Origin: Roseovarius spongiae
GTDB lineage: Bacteria > Pseudomonadota > Alphaproteobacteria > Rhodobacterales > Rhodobacteraceae
DNA: 64,000 bases
NCBI RefSeq assembly: GCF_003651245.1
Contig: NZ_RAPE01000003.1
Coordinates: 420,782 to 484,781 of the forward strand
Direction of reading: 5' to 3'
Shown: piece after piece, positions 60,728 through 64,000 of the stretch
Numbering within the stretch: the stretch's first letter is position 1
How the letters are laid out: every line of letters begins with the position of its first letter
Notes under the pieces: generated by a model
What the model saw: only the letters and a program-made list of their open reading frames with translations
Database searches by the model: none
Told to the model about the DNA's origin: nothing
Made by a program: the position numbers and the translations under genes

Positions 60728-61258
60728 ATGAGAGAGCCAATCAGCAGTCATGCAGCTGAAGATGCCTACGAGCTGCCGAACGAGCAGCCACGAGCCGACG
60801 GCTTCCACTCGACACCACTCCGCGCTGAGAGCCGAGTCCACAGTTCGGGGCGAGCGGCGATCAGGGTGCTGCATGTCGAAGACGATGCCGACATTCGGGA
60901 AATCGCTCGGATGGCATTGTCACTGTGTGGAAATTTCGAGGTTTTTCAATGTGCCTGTGGGGAGGAGGCTGTGAAGCTGGTCGAAACCTGTCGCCCCGAT
61001 GTCTTCCTCTTCGACCTGCTGATGCCTCGAATGTCCGGTGAGCAGCTCCTCTGCCGGCTCCGGCAGAACCCCCTTTTGCAGGATACCCCGGCGGTATTCA
61101 TGACTGCTCGCGCGCAGGAAGTCGATGTCGCCAAGCTGCACGCAGCCGGAGCGATCGCTGTTATTCGAAAGCCTTTTGATCCGCTCACGCTGGGTGAGCA
61201 GCTTAGAGACGTGATACGGGGAGACCCCTTGACGCGTCCTGTCGTTCACTCTGGATGA
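60728..61258 (+). CDS. Single-receiver response regulator with N-terminal extension
   Basis: A 176-residue protein. After about 45 residues with no recognised fold, a receiver domain (HVEDDADIREIARMAL start) has the acidic pair, the phospho-acceptor in LFDLLMPRMSG, threonine in FMTARA and lysine in IRKPFDP. There is no output domain, so it is a CheY/Spo0F-like relay or regulator. The start at 60728 follows GGAAGG; 60710 is possible. Its end overlaps the convergent 61246 gene by 13 bases. Confidence 0.83.
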   Translation: MREPISSHAAEDAYELPNEQPRADGFHSTPLRAESRVHSSGRAAIRVLHVEDDADIREIARMALSLCGNFEVFQCACGEEAVKLVETCRPDVFLFDLLMPRMSGEQLLCRLRQNPLLQDTPAVFMTARAQEVDVAKLHAAGAIAVIRKPFDPLTLGEQLRDVIRGDPLTRPVVHSG

Positions 61259-61782
61259 ATATCCCGTGGGGTGCAGCCGGCGTCGAGCACGACAGCAACC
61301 CAGTTCACGTCAAGCGACGGCCCCTGTTCTGAAAGCCACTTCTCTTGCAGCCGGTAAGCCGGCAGCTCCTGTGCGGCCGGACAATACCAGTGATGCGGCG
61401 CCTGCCTGTGATGCGTGAGTTCGTGCAGTAGAACCGCCACATCCTCGGCCGTGCGTGGGTTCCACGGCCGCGTCAGCAGGATCTCCGACCGGTCCGGGTC
61501 ATAGAGACCGCGAAGACGTCCGCGCTGGAAACTTGCCGTCCCACCCTGGCGCGCCGTGGCTTCCCAAAGGCTGACAAGGCGGACGCGCGGGGCTGCATCG
61601 CGGCGTGGCCAGTCTGTCTGCGCATCGAGCCAGACGTCGAGCGAAGAAACCAGCGTGGTCATGTTGTCCGATCGCTGCCACACGATACTCGACGCAGGTG
61701 TCATGCTCTCGGCGCGCGGCAGCGTCGGGCACAGGGCGATCAGGGCCATGGCGAGCGCCACGGCGAGACGGGAGCGGTGCAT
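61246..61782 (-). CDS. Secreted protein with HExxH motif (DUF6647-like)
   Basis: A 178-residue protein with a Sec signal peptide (residues 1 to about 24, ending LPRAES) and a metalloprotease-type HELTH motif near residue 120. Cysteines in WYCPAAQELPAY and DAGCTPR may form a disulphide. It resembles short hypothetical proteins of alphaproteobacteria; protease activity is not shown. The start at 61782 is set by GGAGGGA five bases upstream. It marks the return to GC-rich chromosomal sequence. Confidence 0.65.
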   Translation of the reverse strand: MHRSRLAVALAMALIALCPTLPRAESMTPASSIVWQRSDNMTTLVSSLDVWLDAQTDWPRRDAAPRVRLVSLWEATARQGGTASFQRGRLRGLYDPDRSEILLTRPWNPRTAEDVAVLLHELTHHRQAPHHWYCPAAQELPAYRLQEKWLSEQGPSLDVNWVAVVLDAGCTPRDIHPE

Positions 61783-61895
61783 CGGTCCCTCCGGACAGGT
61801 CATTTTGAGATTTGGTGTTCCGATGCTACACTCGTTCCAACATTGCTCCGAACGATCGCTTTTCAGGCTCGCGTGAGCTCAGTTCAGGCAGAAAG

Positions 61896-62807
61896 ATGGG
61901 ACGTAAGCTTCCTCCGTTTGCGGCCGTCCGCGCCTTCGAGGCGACAGCGCGCCACATATCGGTCAAGGCCGCGGCGGACGAACTGTGCCTGACCCCTTCG
62001 GCGGTCAGCCACCAGATCAAGGCGCTGGAGGGGTTCCTGGACACGCAACTCTTTGAGCGGTCGGGCAACCGGATCGCGCTCACCCTGACGGGCGAGGCCT
62101 ATGCCGGAAAACTGACCCACCTGCTGGATGCATTCGTCGAAGAAACGGAGGCGGTGCGAGCCGAGCCGCGGACACTGCGCGTCCTCTCCACACCGGGCTT
62201 CGCGGCGCGCTGGCTCGTCCCCCGCTTGCCGAGGCTCTCGTTCGCCCGGGACATCCGGCTGCGCGTCTCGAACGGCGCGCCGTCGCTCGACTTCGCCACG
62301 AACGATGCCGATGTCGTGATCCAATGGTCCGACCGACCGACGCCCGGCTTGCGTGTCGAGCCGCTGATGGCCTCGACACGGTATCCCGTGATCTCTCCGG
62401 CATTGCAGAAGCGCGAGAACGTGCGCCACCCAAAGGACCTGCTGCGCCTCACGCTCTTCTACGACGAGACGGACGATGCTTGGCCCGACTGGTTCGCTGC
62501 GGCGGGGCTTCCCGGCGCGGACCTGCCGCCCGGCCCGAGCTACCCCAACTGCGAGCTTTCGACGACCATGGTCGAGCAGCATCAGGGCGTATCGCTGGCC
62601 TACGACGCCGTGGTCCGGGGCACCATCGCTTCAGGCCGATTGCAGCGCCTGTTCGACGTGACGACCCTCACCATGTCGATCTATGCCATCGCCTGTCCCG
62701 AAGCCCGAGCGGATGACGCGCAAATCGCCGCATTTCGACACTGGTTGCGCGCAGAAGCCGAAGCCGAGGGCGTCCTGCCAATTCATCGACCGCGCGCGGC
62801 GGAGTGA
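61896..62807 (+). CDS. LysR family regulator, GcvA-like
   Basis: A 303-residue LysR regulator beginning MGRKLPPFAAVRAFEATARH, the typical GcvA-type opening, with the helix-turn-helix KAAADELCLTPSAVSHQIKA. The effector domain begins LRVLSTPGFAARWLVPRLPR. The ATG at 61896 is preferred (AGG eight bases upstream) over an open frame from 61812. No divergent structural gene apart from the 61246 gene is close, so the target is open. Confidence 0.9.
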   Translation: MGRKLPPFAAVRAFEATARHISVKAAADELCLTPSAVSHQIKALEGFLDTQLFERSGNRIALTLTGEAYAGKLTHLLDAFVEETEAVRAEPRTLRVLSTPGFAARWLVPRLPRLSFARDIRLRVSNGAPSLDFATNDADVVIQWSDRPTPGLRVEPLMASTRYPVISPALQKRENVRHPKDLLRLTLFYDETDDAWPDWFAAAGLPGADLPPGPSYPNCELSTTMVEQHQGVSLAYDAVVRGTIASGRLQRLFDVTTLTMSIYAIACPEARADDAQIAAFRHWLRAEAEAEGVLPIHRPRAAE

Positions 62808-62989
62808 TTCCGCCAAAGCCAATCAGTTCGCTGGTGCAGCGTCGACCGAGCTGTTGCACGAACGTCTGCCGCGCCCCCTGCTTCTTCTCGTGGATAATAG
62901 GGACTTGTTTTAACGGCATTCGCACTTCGGGCGCCTTGCGCCATCGACGCCCTCTCATTCAAGATGCTCTCATGCAGAAAGCATCCCGC

Positions 62990-63787
62990 CTACAACCGGA
63001 CGCCGCGAACGACGAGAGCCCGCCGAGGTATGACCAATCCCAACCCTGAAGCATATGATCGGTGGAATTCCTCGAACGCGGCTCTGAAAGCTTCTCGCCG
63101 GTTTTGCTCCAGGGCGGCGTAGGTGGACGCAACGGGCCCGAAGCCGTTGACGTATTCCTCCCAGACCGTGGCTTCATCCGGCGCATAGAATGTCGTGACC
63201 TGCTCTCGGACGTCGATCTTGAAACGCGCGCCCACGACCTCTTGCAACCAGCTTGAACGCCCCCAATCGAAAGGCGAGGCGGGTGGCGGAGGCGCGTCAG
63301 ACCATTCTCCGATCAGATCGAAAAATCGCGCGATGTAGCCCCCGGGGTCGTCAGCCCATGTTGCAAGCGCCAGACGGCCGCCGGGCCGCAGGACACGGGC
63401 CATCTCCGCCGCTGCCTCGACCGGTTTGCTCGAGAAGATGACGCCGTAGGTCGAAACCACTCCGTCGAAGCTTGCCTCTTCAAACGGCAGGTCTTCGGCC
63501 GCCGCCCGCCGGAACGCGGGGCGCGGCTCAACCCCCGCTGACAGGGCATCAGCTGCTTCCAGCATGCCGGGGGCGATATCCACACCGGTGACGTTCGCCC
63601 CGCGCCAGGCCGCAAGCCGCGCGGCCCAGCCGGTGCCTGTCCCGATATCGAGAATGCGCTCGCCGGGACGCGGCCAGAGGGCCTGGACCGCGTGGGAAAT
63701 GGTGTCGGACAGGCCGAATGAAATCCCGTCATAGGATTTACCCGGCTGTCCCCACATCTGTGCTTCGGGTGTCAATGCGCAGGTCAT
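62990..63787 (-). CDS. Class I SAM-dependent methyltransferase
   Basis: A 265-residue methyltransferase with motif I ILDIGTGTGWAARLAAWRGA (residues 45-64), the acidic residue in GVDIAPGM and a motif near AAEDLPFEEASFDGVVSTYG. It resembles UbiE/Methyltransf_11-type enzymes. The substrate is unknown. It is divergent from the HxlR-type gene at 63910, which may regulate it. The 182 bp upstream of its stop (62808-62989) show nothing. Confidence 0.88.
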   Translation of the reverse strand: MTCALTPEAQMWGQPGKSYDGISFGLSDTISHAVQALWPRPGERILDIGTGTGWAARLAAWRGANVTGVDIAPGMLEAADALSAGVEPRPAFRRAAAEDLPFEEASFDGVVSTYGVIFSSKPVEAAAEMARVLRPGGRLALATWADDPGGYIARFFDLIGEWSDAPPPPASPFDWGRSSWLQEVVGARFKIDVREQVTTFYAPDEATVWEEYVNGFGPVASTYAALEQNRREAFRAAFEEFHRSYASGLGLVIPRRALVVRGVRL

Positions 63788-63909
63788 GGCCGCCTCCTAT
63801 CCGTGGCCTTGATTGATTGTGCCAATCAGGACCGATGAGGGATACTGCATAATCTGGAGTATTCGCGGAGTGACCATCAGGATATGATGTGGATGTAAGA
63901 GGAGGCCGG

Positions 63910-64000
63910 GATGACGAAGGGGTATGCTCAATTCTGTCCCATCGCCAAAGCTGCGGAGATCTTCTGCGAACGCTGGACAGCATTGGTGATCCGAAATCTC
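63910..64000 (+). CDS. HxlR family transcriptional regulator, N-terminal part (cut by window edge)
   Basis: An ATG at 63910 preceded by GGAGG opens a frame of 30 codons to the window end: YAQFCPIAKAAEIFCERWTA and then LVIRNL, the typical start of HxlR winged-helix regulators, with the redox-type cysteine near the N-terminus. It is divergent from the methyltransferase gene. Confidence 0.8.

Overview
The window is a high-GC alphaproteobacterial chromosome segment, most likely from a Rhodobacteraceae (roseobacter-type) organism. This is inferred from the gene families and their arrangement: divergent metF/metR, an N-terminally short PutA with a divergent Lrp-type regulator, several HcnABC/opine-oxidase-like dehydrogenases, and many amine and amino-acid ABC transporters. 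No rRNA gene or species marker is present.

Layout. 1-9.3 kb is housekeeping sequence: partial metF, metR, a VOC protein, an inositol monophosphatase, an FkbM methyltransferase, a GFA-type zinc protein, a rhomboid protease, putA with its regulator, a TPR protein and tRNA-Leu(TAA). 9.4-16.9 kb is a minus-strand operon (enoyl-CoA hydratase, polyamine-type ABC transporter with a fused double permease, acyl-CoA ligase, Rossmann dehydrogenase) under a divergent IclR regulator. 17.9-20.7 kb is a three-gene 2Fe-2S/FAD/FAD dehydrogenase. 20.7-29.8 kb is a LysR regulator with a second polyamine-type ABC transporter, an FAD oxidase, a second three-gene dehydrogenase and a RidA protein. 29.9-49.5 kb is an 18-gene run, all on the minus strand: a polar amino-acid ABC transporter, GntR, an enolase-superfamily enzyme, M20, nitrilase and M24 hydrolases, LysR, a GlpD-like enzyme, a dipeptide-type ABC transporter, SDR, an OYE-type demethylase-like flavoprotein and a DAO-family oxidase. 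Together 9-49 kb reads as a dense block for importing and oxidising N-containing (probably N-methylated, betaine-like or cyclic) amino compounds.

From about 49.5 to 61.2 kb the composition and content change to a mobile-element graveyard: a remnant AlpA-type excisionase, an intact tyrosine integrase, a truncated isochorismatase abutting a truncated IS21 istB, a 29-bp tandem repeat, an HUH (Rep-like) endonuclease gene, a frameshifted cation-efflux fragment and an IS3 fragment. Next to these lies a compact signalling module at 54.1-61.3 kb: three response regulators that each join a receiver to a degenerate GGDEF-like domain, a membrane histidine kinase, a stand-alone Hpt protein, a single-receiver regulator, and a LuxI-family acyl-homoserine-lactone synthase homologue with all the key family residues but no LuxR partner in view. 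This module is the best candidate for an undescribed system in the window: a phosphorelay linked to autoinducer synthesis.

61.2-64 kb returns to ordinary high-GC genes: a secreted HExxH protein, a GcvA-like LysR regulator, a SAM methyltransferase and the start of an HxlR regulator.
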